A stretch of 64,000 nt of DNA from Papaver somniferum. Lineage: Eukaryota; Streptophyta; Magnoliopsida; Ranunculales; Papaveraceae. The notes beneath the pieces were generated by a model. It did no database searches and was not told where the DNA came from. It saw nothing but the letters and a program-made list of their open reading frames with translations. Made by a program: the position numbers and the translations under genes. This document shows, piece after piece, positions 11,697-23,195 of the stretch. Positions within the stretch are counted from its first letter, which is position 1. Every line of letters starts with the position of its first letter. Location: contig NC_039361.1 in NCBI RefSeq assembly GCF_003573695.1, positions 36,544,859 through 36,608,858 of the forward strand, in the 5' to 3' direction.

Positions 11697-12772
11697 ATGG
11701 ATAATAAAGTCTCTAGAAACGCTTCACCGAGATTAAAACCAATCATAAAGAAATTTCTGATAAACTGGTTATTCTCCAGAAAAAGTTGGATTTACAAATC
11801 CGGATCAACTCTGATCTTGTTGCAGAAATTGCAATGCTTAAGGATTTGAAATATGTGAAAATTCCTTTAATGGATTTGAATAAATCTAGTTGTTCTTCTA
11901 TAAAGAATAGTCGTAAGTCAGATGATAAACAATGTCCAGACGTTGTGAAACCTGATATGACTCAGAGCCGCTCAGACGAGCTTAAAGATGTTGGTCCATG
12001 TTTGTTTTGTGATTCCTCCAATCACTTTCAACATACTTGTATGTCCTTCCAAAAGAGTCAAAAAGTTGCAAGTAATCTTCATAAGAAAACTGAACAACTG
12101 TTTACTTCTCTAAAAGGATGTACAAAACTAACAAGAAATACTAAGCAAGAAAGTAGTGTTAGCATGAGAGCTTTTGCTTTAAAATCAACATCACCCTTTC
12201 AATGGTTTCTTGACAGCGGATGTATCCGACATATGACTGGTGATCTCTCATGGTTTGTTACTACAAGCGATTATGAAGGAGGTCCTGTAACATTTGGAGA
12301 TGGGAGTTGTTGCTGCATAAGCAAGAAGGGGACGATCAAACTACCCGGCATACCTGAGATTCATAATGTAGTATACGTAAAAGGTATGACTGCAAATCTT
12401 CTTTCTATTAGTCAAATCTGTGACAAAGGCCATAGAGTTATCTTCAATGCAAATGGATATGACATTATGGACAAAACTGGGAAAGTAATTTTTCAGGGAA
12501 CTCGTGGTAAAAATAACTGTTATCTTCTGGATACTCAGTTTAGTAACTGTTGCAATTTGACTAAGGTGGAATCTACACATCTTTGGCATGAGCGTTTTGG
12601 TCACATCAATTATCGTCTTCTAACTAAGATCATTAACAAAGAACTTGTTAGAGGTGTTCCCAAAATCAATGCAAAGATTGATGGTGCATGTGGTGCCTGT
12701 CAAAAGGTAAACAAACGAAAGTTCACCATAAATCATCTCGAGATATTCTCACTAAAGCTCCACTTGATTTAA
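11697..12772 (+). pseudogene. Gag remnant, protease and GAG-pre-integrase segment of element D
   Basis: An ATG at 11697 matches the gag start of the other copies, but almost all of the gag core is deleted. The main open frame (about 11786-12772) starts within a coiled-coil-like Gag C-terminus. It has a zinc knuckle CX2CX4HX4C starting at residue 72, the aspartic protease motif LDSGC with the catalytic Asp at about residue 143, and the HHCC-type pre-integrase region starting HLWHERFGH at about residue 265. A one-base loss in a G run near 12706 shifts the frame just after CGACQ. About 20 codons normally linking to the integrase core are also missing near 12778. Encoded role: particle maturation protease and integrase N-terminus; not functional as it stands. 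Confidence 0.85.
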
Positions 12773-12782
12773 TTCAAAGTAT

Positions 12783-13106
12783 GCTTTAGTTTTGGTAGAT
12801 GATTACACCAGATTCACTTGGGTTGCATTTTTATCTCATAAGAATGAAACCCTTGATGAATTCAAGATTATTGTAAAACGAATCCAGAACGAACAAGGTC
12901 GCAAACTAAAGAAAATTAGAAGCGACCGTGGAACTGAATTCAAGGACACTAAAGTGTTTGGATTTTGTGACGAACTGGGGATTATTCAACAATATTCACC
13001 ACCCATTACTCCTCAAGCCAATGGAGTTGCAGAAAGAAAGAACATGAACATTCAGGAAATGGCCAGGGTAATGCTCCATAACAAAAACTTATCGTTAAGG
13101 TTTTGA
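12783..13106 (+). pseudogene. Integrase catalytic core of element D (broken)
   Basis: The frame holds the three catalytic acidic residues of a retroviral-type integrase: Asp in VDDYTRFTW, Asp in RSDRGTEF and Glu in NGVAERKN. It ends at TGA 13104-13106, at a place where copia integrases usually have Trp-Ala/Gly-Glu-Ala. Reading continues in the same frame after the stop, so one base change explains the break. Integrase inserts the element cDNA into chromosomal DNA in the nucleus. Confidence 0.85.
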
Positions 13107-14252
13107 GGAGAAGCTATCTTTACAACATGTTATTTGATCAACCGTTTCTACCTACGGTCTAAAACTCTAAACACTCCTTATGAGTTATGGTACGGTAGAA
13201 AACCCAACTTGCACTATCTTAGAGTGTTCAGAAGTAAGTGCTACATTCTAAAAGATCGAGAACATAGAGGGAAATTGGATACTAAAAGTGATGAAGGTAT
13301 CTTCCTTGGCTATGCCTCTGATAGTCGTGGTTTTCGAGTGTTTAATCTCAGAACCCAAGTTATGATGAAATCTTCTAATGTTATTATCGATGATATTAGT
13401 AATTTTCATCATGATAATCCTCTTGTTGAATTGCCACCAACTGAGACAATTGAGAAAGTCAAAGAAATTCCAGAATCAGTTGAAGTCATTGCAACTGTTA
13501 CTAATCCTGACATTTCTAGTGACGAGGAGAAGAACACTGATCAGGCTACTCCTGTTGAACAAGAGCGTGTCCCTCCTCGACACCTCTGGGTTCAAAGGAA
13601 TCATGATCCCAACAGTATTATTGGAGGTAGAGATTCTACTGCTAAGACAAGAGGACAACTTCAAAATATTTGCAATTTTGGTTGTTATCTTTCACAAGTA
13701 GAACCGAGAAATATTGATGAAGCTCTTAGCGATCCCTTTTGGGTGAATGCAATGCATGAAGAGTTAAATCAATTTCAAATACAAGACGTATGGGAACTAG
13801 TACCTTGTCCCTCCAATATCAATATTGTTGGTACTAAATGGATATTCAAGAATAAGTCTGATGAATTCGGCACGATTGTTAGAAATAAAGCCAGACTTGT
13901 CGCTCAAGGATATTCACATATTGAAGGTATCGACTTTGAAGAAACCTTTGCTCCTATGGCACGCCTTGAGTCCATTCGGCTATTGTTAGCTCATGCTTGT
14001 TTTCTTAAGGTTAAGCTGTTTCAAATGGACATAAAATCCGCGTTCCTAAACGAAAATTTAAAGGAAGAAGTTTATGTCGCTCAACCTAAGGGTTTTAAAA
14101 ACCCTGATTTCCCAGATCATGTTCTTAAGCTTAAAAAGGCATTATATGGGTTAAAACAAGCACCTAGATCCTGGTTCGAAAAACTTACTACTTTTCTTCT
14201 GAGGAAAGGTTTTTCGAGAGGCGGAGCTGATAAAACCTTGTTTACCAAATGA
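13107..14252 (+). pseudogene. Integrase C-terminus and reverse transcriptase N-terminal half of element D
   Basis: In frame with the preceding integrase core. First comes the integrase C-terminal region (TPYELWYGRKPN, then a FLGY-type motif), then an acidic linker rich in Glu, Pro and Thr (about 13390-13560). The copia reverse transcriptase follows: WVNAMHEEL, WELVPCP, GTKWIFKNK, KARLVAQGY, FAPMARLESIR, QMDIKSAFLN (with a first catalytic Asp) and KALYGLKQAPRSW. The frame is cut by TGA 14250-14252 just before the YVDD motif, and the same frame continues after it. Reverse transcriptase copies element RNA into cDNA. Confidence 0.88.
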
Positions 14253-14501
14253 AGTGGGAAAGATGTTGTCATTTGTCAAGTCTATGTAGATGATATCATC
14301 TATGGTACAACTTCTGAGAAACTTGCAAAAGATTCCCAAGTCTCTCTTGGGAAAGAATTTGAAATGAGCAATGTTGGTGAATTAAAGTTCTTTTTAGGAT
14401 TACAAATTCAGCAACATAAGGATGGAATTTACTTATCTCAAGAAAAATATGCGAAGGATCTTGTCTCAAGGTTCGGTCTGGATAAGTCAACTCCAAACTG
14501 A
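14253..14501 (+). pseudogene. Reverse transcriptase catalytic YVDD segment of element D
   Basis: Same frame as the preceding piece. YVDD (14283-14294) supplies two catalytic aspartates, followed by FEMSNVGELKFFLGLQI and YLSQEKYAKDL, typical of copia reverse transcriptase. A TGA near 14500 results from a frameshift; the next piece is in another frame. Confidence 0.85.
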
Positions 14502-14755
14502 CACCGATGCCCACTACTGGTAAACTACATAGAGATGAGAAAGGAGTAAATATGGATCAAAAAATGTATCGATCTATTATTGGTAGCCTTTTATATCTTA
14601 CAGCTACTAGACCTGATATTGCTTTTAGTGTTGGTTGTTGTGCTAGATTTCAGGCTAATCCAAGGGAATCTCATCTTGCAGCTGCAAAAAGGAACATACG
14701 ATATGTGAATCACACGGTCGGGTATGGTCTATCTTACACTTTTCACTATCACTGA
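14502..14755 (+). pseudogene. First copy of a duplicated RT-RNase H linker segment (element D)
   Basis: Encodes the reverse transcriptase C-terminal connection (MYRSIIGSLLYLTATRPDI, then CCARFQANP and AAAKRNIRY). It loses its frame near 14742 through a small deletion compared with the second copy and stops at 14753-14755. The next copy begins 273 bases downstream of the equivalent point. Confidence 0.85.
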
Positions 14756-15056
14756 CCTTTCTGCTTATTCAGATGCTGATTGGCCACTACTAGTAAACTA
14801 CATAGAGATGAGAAAGGAGTAAATATGGATCAAAAAATGTATCGATCTATTATTGGTATCCTTTTATATCTTACAGCTACTAGACCTGATATTGCTTTTA
14901 GTGTTGGTTGTTGTGCTAGATTTCAGGATAATCCAAAGGAATCTCATCTTGCAGCTGCAAAAAGGATCATACGATATGTGAATCACACGGTCGGGTATGG
15001 TCTATCTTACATTTTTGATACTATCACTGATCTTTCTGCTTATTCAGATGTTGATT
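14508..15056 (+). repeat. Tandem duplication of 273 bp (91 codons) within pol of element D
   Basis: Two direct copies starting CCACTACTgGTAAACTAC (14510) and CCACTACTaGTAAACTAC (14783), both reading through YRSIIG to the Asp-containing GATTGG of RNase H. The offset is 273 bases, a multiple of three. The copies differ at scattered bases and by a small deletion in the first. Confidence 0.92.
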
Positions 15057-15463
15057 GGGCAGGATGTGTAGAAAACAGAAAAAGTACATCAGGGGGTTTC
15101 TACTACGTAAGACTGAATCTTATGGCTTGGCATAGCAAGAAACAAAATTCACAATCCATGTCCATATGTGAAGCAGAATATATTGTTTCCAGCTCATGTT
15201 GTACTCAACTTCTCTGGATGAAACAAATATTGGATGATTATGGAATTGATACTAGAATAATGAAGATCTTTTGTGATAACTCTAGCGCGATTCGAATCAC
15301 TGAGAATCCCGTTGAGCACTCAAGAACAGAGCACATTGATATAAGGTACCATTTTATTCGAGATCTCTATGAAAATGGTATCATAAATATGGAATTTGTG
15401 CATTCCGAACAACAATTGGCTGATATCCTCACCAAACCATTAGATACTGCTAACCACACCTAA
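14756..15463 (+). pseudogene. Second linker copy and RNase H domain of element D
   Basis: The second linker copy is intact and runs in frame into RNase H: YSDVDWAG (catalytic Asp), RKSTSGG, CEAEYI (catalytic Glu), CDNSSAI (catalytic Asp), HIDIRYHF, QLADILTKPL. RNase H degrades the RNA strand of the RNA-DNA hybrid. The usual C-terminus after TKPLD is replaced by a few residues read from the minus-strand LTR of element I, so the junction is at about 15450 and the stop at 15461-15463 belongs to that LTR. Confidence 0.88.
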
Positions 15464-17025
15464 TGTTTCGCTTAGAAATATGTATGGACAACTCCAATAT
15501 AATTCCAAGAGAATCAACTAGACAGACAGACTCAATCAATGGAAATATATCCAAGAGTTTGTATCTCAATTTCTCAATTCAATCTGCAATCAACAAATAG
15601 GAATTTGCAAGCCCGATTGAATATAAGAGAATTAACTTGAACGATACCAAAGACTAATGTTCAAGGATCAATCAATTTCGATCAACAACCAAAGGTTGGA
15701 TTTACCAATTGATCGATTCAACGTACAACCTGTGATATTTTAATTATATAACAAAATATAATGCGGAAAATAAATAACATAGACACCACAAATTTTATTA
15801 ACGAGGAAACCGCAAATGCAGAAAAACCCCTAGACCTAGTCCATATTTGAACACCACACTGTATTAAGCCACTACAGACACTAGCCTACTACCAAGATAA
15901 CTTCGGTCTGGAATGTAGTTGAACCCTAATCAATCTCACACTGATCAAGGTACAGTTGCGTTCCTTACGCCTCTTGAACCACGCACTTGATTCCCTTAGA
16001 TGATATCACCCACAAGTAAGAGTTGCTACGACCCAAATTCGAAGACTTGATAAAAAAATCGGTATCACACACAAAAGTCTATTAAATAGATAAATCTATC
16101 TCCCACATATATACCTATGTGTTTTGTTCCGTCTTTTGATAAATCAAGGTGAACAAGAACCAATTGATAATCCAGACTTATATTCCTGAAGAACAACCTA
16201 GTATTATCAATCACCTCACAATAATCTTAATCGATTAACGAAACAAGATATTGTGGAATCACAAACGATTAGACGAAGATTTTTGTGACTACTTTTCAAT
16301 CTTGCCTATCGGAAAATAAATCTCGAGCAAATTTTAAAGAAGATAGTACTCAACCCGATAGAAAACAACAAGATCAAAACACGCAACTACAGGGAAATAG
16401 TTGGGCCTGGCTTCACAATCCCAATGAAGTCTTCAAGTCGTTAACCTAAAGGGTTTCGTGAAAAACCTAAGGTAAAAGGGGAATCGACTCTAGTCGTAAC
16501 TAGTATCACACAAGAGGTGTGGGGATTAGGTTTCCTAGTTGCCATAGTTCTCCTTTATATAGTCTTCAAATCAGGGTTTGCAATCAATGCTACCTTGGTT
16601 ACAAAACATTCAATATTCACCGTTAGATAAAAACCTGATTAAATTCAAGCTAGTATCTTTCAACCATTAGATCGAACTTAGCTTGTTATACACAAATGAA
16701 ATGTACCATCATTTAGATAAAGGTAACCGTACCTAAACGTGTACACTTAGTTGGTTCAACAATAGTTAACCAATGGTTAGCCATATGAGCACTTTCATAT
16801 CAACCTTATTCATCTTTATCATAACTAGTTCAAATCACTCAAATGAAACTAGTTAGAGAGTTGTTCAATTGTATATATTCTCATAGAAGTATACAAGACA
16901 CAATTGAAGCAAATCGATTTTGATTAACTTGAATCATTTCATGAACATTATAAGCCACGGTTTACAAAAGATTTCATTCCTTATTATATAAATATATTAG
17001 TTCATGAACAAACCGATTTTAGAAC
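15451..17025 (-). repeat. 3' LTR of element I, distal part
   Basis: Reverse complement of the R-U5 end and part of U3. It contains a minus-strand TATATAAA (plus-strand TTTATATA, 16554-16561). The last bases before F are AGAAC (17021-17025), repeated at 36813-36817 as the target duplication of F. Uninterrupted sequence matching this joint exists in the other LTR of the element (near 42970). Confidence 0.88.
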
Positions 17026-18359
17026 TCTTAGAGCATAGCTCAGTCGACCTCGCATGCGTTGCTATCTCAAGCATGTTTGCCAATGTTAGTGATCAAAACT
17101 ATAAGTCTTGATTTCTAGCCTACATAGCTAAGTCTCGGACTAGGATAGAAAAGTGTAGTTAAGATCAAGGACTTCATGGCGATTCATCATACAATGACGA
17201 AAATCTATACAAGGAACCGTAGAACTTCATCAACAAAAAGGTATGTGAAGACTTGTACTTATCTATCACTCAAAAGTCTATCTCTTCTATCTCCTACTTC
17301 TTATGAGACAAAAGTCGTATGCTATATAGACTAGATCATACACATTTGACATTTCGAGCTGAGCATTCATTGCTTATCTTTTATCTCGAAATCGTGTGTT
17401 GGTAAAGCGTTTCGCTTTGATCAAGTTTATCTTCACCTAGTGACGAAAGTCATGAAAAGTTTCAATCACTTTGAGAATTGCTCTGACGTGAATCGGTTTG
17501 TGAATAACGGCTACATAGCGTCCTCTGAGAATGTATCAATGATTGAAATGAGAGTTTAGATTACATAACCATATATTCCTTGAACCGAAGTTTTCGAACT
17601 TTGTTGATCAAGAGAAATCTGGAGGATTGTGGAATTGTCTTGCCAAGTCTGCGAACCTTGTTCGCAAACTCAGTCCGCGAATTGACGGAAGTTCTCGACC
17701 GAGAATTTCTGCTACGATTTTCCAAAACTCGTTTGTGTGCTAAGTCCGCGAAATGTCGGAAGTTCTCTTTCCGAGAATTTCTGCTGAGTTTGGAAAACTC
17801 AACCGATTAACTTAAGTCCGCGAACTTGTTTGTGAACTTAATAGGTTATGATCTAAAGATGTTCTCTGAACATGAAACATTAAATTACTAAGGAATGCTT
17901 TATGAAAACCGTGGCTATAATGTTCATGAGCGGATTCAATTGAATCGAATCATCTTTGTTTCAATTGTGTCTTGTGTAGTTACATAAGATCTCATAGCAA
18001 TTGAACAACTCTTTAACTAGTTCATTTGAGTCAATTGAACTAGTTACGGTGAAGAAGAACAAGGTTAATATGAAATTCTCATATGCTTAACCTTTTGGGT
18101 TACTATGTTGAACCAACATACACGTACACGTTTGGGCATGGTTTTCACGAACCCAGTAAACGTATACCCGAGTGTGTATGACAAGCTAAGTTTTCGATCT
18201 AACGGTTGAGAAATATTATCTTGAATCTAAATAAGGTTTTCATCTAACGATGAATAAGGATTGCTTTGTAACTAAGGCAAAACCCTGATTTGAAGGCTAT
18301 ATAAAGGAGACATCTAGCATTGTGCAAAACTAATCCCCACACGTCTGTGTGCTACTAGT
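17026..18359 (+). repeat. 5' LTR of element F, first part
   Basis: Begins TCTTAGAGCATAGCTC and runs past the TATA box TATATAAA (18298-18305) up to CTAGT (18355-18359), the left target duplication of element G. It contains the CGCGAAC-type motif cluster at about 17640-17825. Confidence 0.9.
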
Positions 18360-20323
18360 TGGTAGGCATTTAAAGGAGAAAGAAAATAAGACAAAGGATA
18401 AGAAGGCCTACATGTTAAACTGCAAGTGCACAGTTGTCATTGTAGTGTGTATGTGCAAGAACAGGTCATCTCCACAGGGACTTGGGGTGTATAGTTGAAG
18501 TTTCACTATGCTGATAATTGATGCAAAACTAAATGCAAGGTCACAAGGTTGCAGTGACAGTGAAACAGAGATGGTAAAACAACAAGGAACCAAGGCTATG
18601 AGCCAAGGGCAGGGAAGGCAGTGCACTGATTTCAGTGCACAGCAAGCTTCAAAATACAAGAAATAAACAACAAGATAGCTAAGAAATTTAGCTGAGCAGG
18701 GGGTAAAACAGAATTGAATTTATAAGTGATTGTAAAGGATTTGTGGTTAAGCCAAGGCTTAGAATCCACCTTTGTGTCCTAGCCAAACAATGCAATTCTA
18801 GGTTGAAATTAGGATCTTAAGCATACAAAAAGGGAATGGAAAGAGAATTAGCTTGCTATGAGCACTAATTTCTCCCATTGCTCAATCAAAACAATGCATC
18901 CTAAGCATACAAATGGAATGGAAAGAGAATTAGCTTGCTATGAGCACTAATTTCTCCCATTGCTCAATCAAAACAATGCATCCTAAGGCTCTAACCTAGC
19001 ATTCCACTATCAGACAGTGCACTGAGGTTTCATCTAAACCTCAGCTGCAACAATTTAGCTCATGCTCAACATATAAACAACATTAACATTCATCATACAA
19101 GATAATTCAAACAACACACATATGGTGAGCAAATACAAAAACATGATAAACATATGAACCAACAGTGTAAACATGAAACAAATGAGAAACTGGCTAGTCC
19201 AGTTCTCTACAAGAGTGAAGCTGGCTAACCCAGCATAAGTCTTTTACATCACACCCACAGTATCTATTTATACATACAATGGAAATCCCAAAAAATCCCC
19301 AATTAACAGCAAAATTAGGGTTTCACCAAAAAGTGAAATTGACTCACCTAACCTACTGATAACAGCCCTCATACGTTGACCCATGCCTCTTATTCTTCTC
19401 CTGATGCAACCCATGCCTTCAATTTCTCTTTCTAGCTCGACATATTTCACTAATCTCTCCTCTAGGGTTTCTGAAAAGGAAGAGAGAATGGTGAAATAGG
19501 TAGGTAGAAGGGTAGGATGATGATGGCTCGAATGGTGATGGTTGAATGATTTGGGGGGGGGGGGGGGGGGGGAGAAGATGGTGGAGTGATTTGTGGGAGA
19601 AGATGGTGGAGTGATTTGTGGGGAGCGTCACTGTTGCAGAAGAGGGGAAGAAGATGGATTCGATGGTTTTGGGAGAAGGGTGTTTGGCTAATGGGTATAG
19701 AATGGGGTATTAGGGTGTTGAGCGGGTTCAGCGAGGTTTGATGATCTGCGACAAGAAGCGATGGATGGGAAGATGGTAGGTGGATCCAACGGCGATACGG
19801 AGGTAAGCGTGGAGCGACCGTCGGATGAAGAGATGTAGCAAAACGGACGACCCAAGATGGAGATGGGTGTTGCGATGTAAAGCGGGAGCTTCGGAGTTTG
19901 ATGTGCGATGATGGAGCGACCGTTGGATGATGATATGGATCCAATCTGACGGCTACATGAGAAACGGGTATGGATATAGGAAATGGACTTGGGTGAGGGT
20001 TTTGGGCATTGGGTATGCCAAGCCCATATCTTCTTTAAGAACAATTCTTCCTTCTTGAGCCCATTCCTAGCTTTTTGGACGTGCGCTCCATTCTTTGCGG
20101 CTTCCTTGCGTAATTCTTCCCGGCTTTTCACTACTTTTCTGCTCTATTCCGCTCCGCAATTCATCCAACTTTATTTATTACCTAAAAATGAAAAATTAAG
20201 TAAGAAAAATATTTATTCTTGAAAACAATGAAAATACAGAATATGGGATAAAATGTAGAATTAATGCACAAAAGATGAGTTAAATGCCAACAAAATATAT
20301 AAATATACTTTTGGCACTCATCA
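18360..20323 (-). repeat. Left LTR of element G (3' LTR on the minus strand, 1964 bp)
   Basis: Nearly identical to 24238-26181 apart from small indels. It has an 82-bp tandem repeat, a 20-base G run (19553-19572), and a minus-strand open frame of about 147 codons (19688-20131) that is also present in the other LTR. That frame resembles no known protein and is probably not coding. Confidence 0.93.
18822..18987. repeat. 82-bp tandem repeat (two units) in the left LTR of G
   Basis: The block containing GGAATGGAAAGAG and TTAGCTTGCTATGAGCAC occurs twice with an 82-base offset (AGCTTGCT at 18850 and 18932). The same pair is present in the right LTR (about 24700-24850), where the first unit has lost several bases. 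Confidence 0.88.
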
Positions 20324-20340
20324 AATACCCCCAAACCTGA
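20324..20340 (-). promoter_or_regulatory. Polypurine tract of element G
   Basis: On the minus strand a GGTTTGGGGGTATT purine-rich run directly precedes the 3' LTR start TGATGAGTGCC. A very similar sequence recurs at about 21475-21490 inside the element. Confidence 0.65.
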
Positions 20341-20941
20341 ATTTTACTTGTCCTCAAGTAAAACAAAACTAAGGAAATCCTAACTATACCACTGTCGCTG
20401 GTCTCTCGAATGCATTTAGCGTATGCACTAAGCCTTTTAAACCACTAAGTGTCCCTAGTGGACGAGTTGAAGTCTCGTGAAGGTTTGCTTAGAACGTACC
20501 TACAAAGTTCTAGGTCAAAATATAAGCTCAGATTCCATCAAATGTGACATGTGCAACAGTTTAAGCTCACAGCAAAATGGAGATGTCAATCTAGCTATCA
20601 AAGGCACAATCCTAGCACTGATAACAAAAAAGACATGTGATAAGAGTGTAAAGTGTATCTACACATGTGTAAAGAAAGATCTGAAGTTATGACTACTAAT
20701 CACCAAGAGATAGTTTCTCAGGCTAAGAACGAGGTCAATCTAGCTAGCTGTCCGGACTTTACGAGAATTGTGAGTTGGAGGTATTTCACAATTACTCGCG
20801 TTGTACATCAATGGCATACACCCTCCTTGCTTATTACAATGACAACAAAAGACTTTACATGACTCTTATTTACATTGACTACTCTCTTTTATTTTTGGAA
20901 CAAGAGAGATGATGAAAACATGGATATAAATATTGATTTTT

Positions 20942-21005
<64 letters not shown>

Positions 21006-22169
21006 TAGGACACTTTTGATACATACAAAAGAAACAAATTACATGACACTTTGCAAGAGGTAGCCCTTTTTGATGCACCCAGTTAAATTCGATGGTTGTT
21101 TTCTTAATGTAACCTCCACCTTCTATCCCAACCAACCAAAGAACAAGCTAGTCAAGTTTCGTTCAGTATTCTAAAGTGATTGGCAATCGTAACTTCCTAT
21201 CAAACACCTTGAAGATCGAGGCCATACATGTATTGGTAGATCGTGCGCGTGCAAATTTCTTATCACTATGTGAATTGTGCTAGAATCAGGGTGCCTAAAT
21301 ATCTAGACTAAGACTCCTAATAATACATATTTGCACAAGAGTCAACATTTCAAGGTAAATGAGCTCCATTTTTTGATTTTTTCATTTTTTTAATTTTTTT
21401 GGAATTTTTCAATTTTTTCAAAAAGAAGAAGGAGTTCGTTTTCAATTATGGCAAATTATCATGGTATCTACTCTATACCCCCAAACCTAAACTAAACATT
21501 GTCCTCAATGTTTCAAAATATGGAAAGAATTAAAATGCAACATATGGAAAGGGACATGCTGAGTAGAGTAAAAGGAGAGAGAATACCCGATTTCGGCGAA
21601 AGCAGAATTAAAACTCCGTTATTCAAGGCAAAAATCCAACATATTTCAGCCGAGATCATATTGGATTAGCAAAATATATACAAAAGGAAAAAAGTTTTTA
21701 AAATTTATCTACTGGATTATATACAAAAAATTCACCATACACCAAAATCTAAAGAGTTGAGGATCAACCCAAAAGAAAAAGTGTAGAGACATAGAAAGTT
21801 TCAAAACACTAAAATTGGACTTAAATGGGAGTGAGAGTGAAAAACCGAATGAATCACCCCTAAACCAAAATTTTTCAACAGGTTTACTTTTAAGCACAAA
21901 ATCTAATTTTAGGGGTTCAGGATTCAAAGGTCTAACTCAAATGGACTTTGTTCGGGATGGGCAAAGAAATGCATTCCAACTGTGGCTCTTTAAAAGTGTT
22001 ATATTTTGAACAAAATAGTCCAAGAGGACTTGGGAGGCACACAGTTCCAATCCTAGATTAGGAATTTTCAGAAAAATCGGTTTGACAATATGGGTACAAA
22101 CCAAATCTAGGTTGGGTGGAAGGCCATCAGATTGTGACTTAGGTAGAAGAATAGGCATATCATTATCAA
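20341..22169. other. Non-coding internal region of element G downstream of gag
   Basis: Where pol would be expected on the minus strand, no protease, reverse transcriptase or integrase motif is seen. Instead there is AT-rich DNA with a long T run (20937-21002), T-rich stretches near 21370-21420 and an internal copy of the polypurine motif. Short ORFs on both strands look like chance. Confidence 0.65.
20937..21002. repeat. Poly-T tract (about 65 bases, one C at 20954)
   Basis: Almost uninterrupted T run in the internal region of G. On the minus strand of the element it reads poly-A. Length may be affected by sequencing error. Confidence 0.85.
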
Positions 22170-23195
22170 TCAAATCAAAATCTCTAACTCATCTACACAT
22201 GTCACATCATGCTCACAATCATCAATCAAATTGGCAAGATCACAATCAGAATTATCAACATCATCAACAGATTTATTCTCGTGTATCGGCACATCAGGGG
22301 AAACATCACATGGAATACTAGAAGAAATATCATGCATTAAGGTCGGGGCAGAGAAGCCTAATGTATTTGAACCCAAAGGTTCCATAACATTTTCAGTATA
22401 GACATGTTCTTCTAACATAACATCATAATCATCATCATCATCATGATAGGGATTTTGCAATCTAGGATAATTTTCAATCCTAAGGTCGGAGCTATTACAA
22501 GAATAAAACTCTAATTCATGGGGGTGACTCATATCATGTGGTGTTGTTCCTGTTTCCCTAACGGATTCCCATTGATGGGTTTTCTCTGCAATCTCGGCTA
22601 AAAAATTCCATGCATCATCCACAGATTTATCAATAAACTCACCATTACACATAGACTCAACCATGGTTCGAGATTTAAAGTCTAGTCCCTCATAGAGGAT
22701 GACGACAAGTCTCCACTTCTCAAATCCATGGTGCGGACATTCGCTCAACAAATCATTAAAACGTTCAAAATAGTGAAAAACAGTTTCCTCATCCAATTGG
22801 ACAAAACAATTGATACTTTGACGAATAGCGATGGTCCTATGATGTGGAAAGAATTTTTTGAAAAATAGATCTGTGAGTTGGTCCCAAGTGTTGATTGATT
22901 GTGGTCTCAAACCGTAAAACCATGTTTTGGCCCTTTCCTTTAAAGAAAATGTAAACAAACGCAATTTCAGAGAGTCTTCGGACATATGATCAGGTTGCAT
23001 AGTCCGACAAATTTGTTCAAACTCTCTTACATGAGTATAGGGGTTCTCAGAATCGAACCCTCGAAATATAGGAAGTATTTGTATCATGCTTGCATTTATT
23101 TTAAAAGGGTTATTGGTTTGAGGTAATACAATACATGATAATGGAATTTTTATTGACGGATACATGTATTCATGGAGAGCACGAGGTTGGCCCAT
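22170..23195 (-). CDS. Gag of element G (Athila-like, retrotransposon Gag domain)
   Basis: An intact minus-strand frame of 341 codons from ATG at 23195 (MGQPRALHEY) to TGA at 22170-22172. Earlier in-frame codons exist but lack ATG. The central 200 residues fit the retrotransposon Gag capsid domain of Athila-type elements: FRGFDSENPYTHVREFEQIC, LRLFTFSLKERAKTWFYGL, INTWDQLTDLFFKKFFP, YFERFNDLLSECPHHGFEKW and LYEGLD. The C-terminal part is acidic, with a run of Asp, and has no zinc knuckle. Gag forms the cytoplasmic particle that packages element RNA. It is the only intact long gag frame of a gypsy element here. There is no pol, so any mobilisation would need proteins in trans. Confidence 0.85.
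   Translation of the reverse strand: MGQPRALHEYMYPSIKIPLSCIVLPQTNNPFKINASMIQILPIFRGFDSENPYTHVREFEQICRTMQPDHMSEDSLKLRLFTFSLKERAKTWFYGLRPQSINTWDQLTDLFFKKFFPHHRTIAIRQSINCFVQLDEETVFHYFERFNDLLSECPHHGFEKWRLVVILYEGLDFKSRTMVESMCNGEFIDKSVDDAWNFLAEIAEKTHQWESVRETGTTPHDMSHPHELEFYSCNSSDLRIENYPRLQNPYHDDDDDYDVMLEEHVYTENVMEPLGSNTLGFSAPTLMHDISSSIPCDVSPDVPIHENKSVDDVDNSDCDLANLIDDCEHDVTCVDELEILI

Larger units (their letters stand above)
9670..15450 (+). mobile_element. Element D: truncated family copy carrying the only pol region
   Basis: A 5'-truncated LTR (9670-11629), PBS (11632-11643), a remnant of gag, then protease, integrase, reverse transcriptase and RNase H in the Ty1/copia order (integrase before reverse transcriptase). 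After RNase H the sequence runs into the minus-strand LTR of element I at about 15450, so the third ORF, tail and 3' LTR are missing here. They may lie beyond the right edge if I and its nested elements interrupt D. Frameshifts, stops and a tandem duplication make it inactive. Confidence 0.8.

Noticed and set aside
19462..20131. Minus-strand ORFs of 147-160 codons in both LTRs of G
   Set aside because: They lie wholly within LTRs, contain proline/serine low-complexity and a G/C homopolymer, differ in frame between the two LTRs, and show no family motif.
20937..21002. Poly-T run as a poly-A tail of a LINE or SINE
   Set aside because: No reverse transcriptase, internal pol III boxes or own target duplication next to it; it sits inside the G element.
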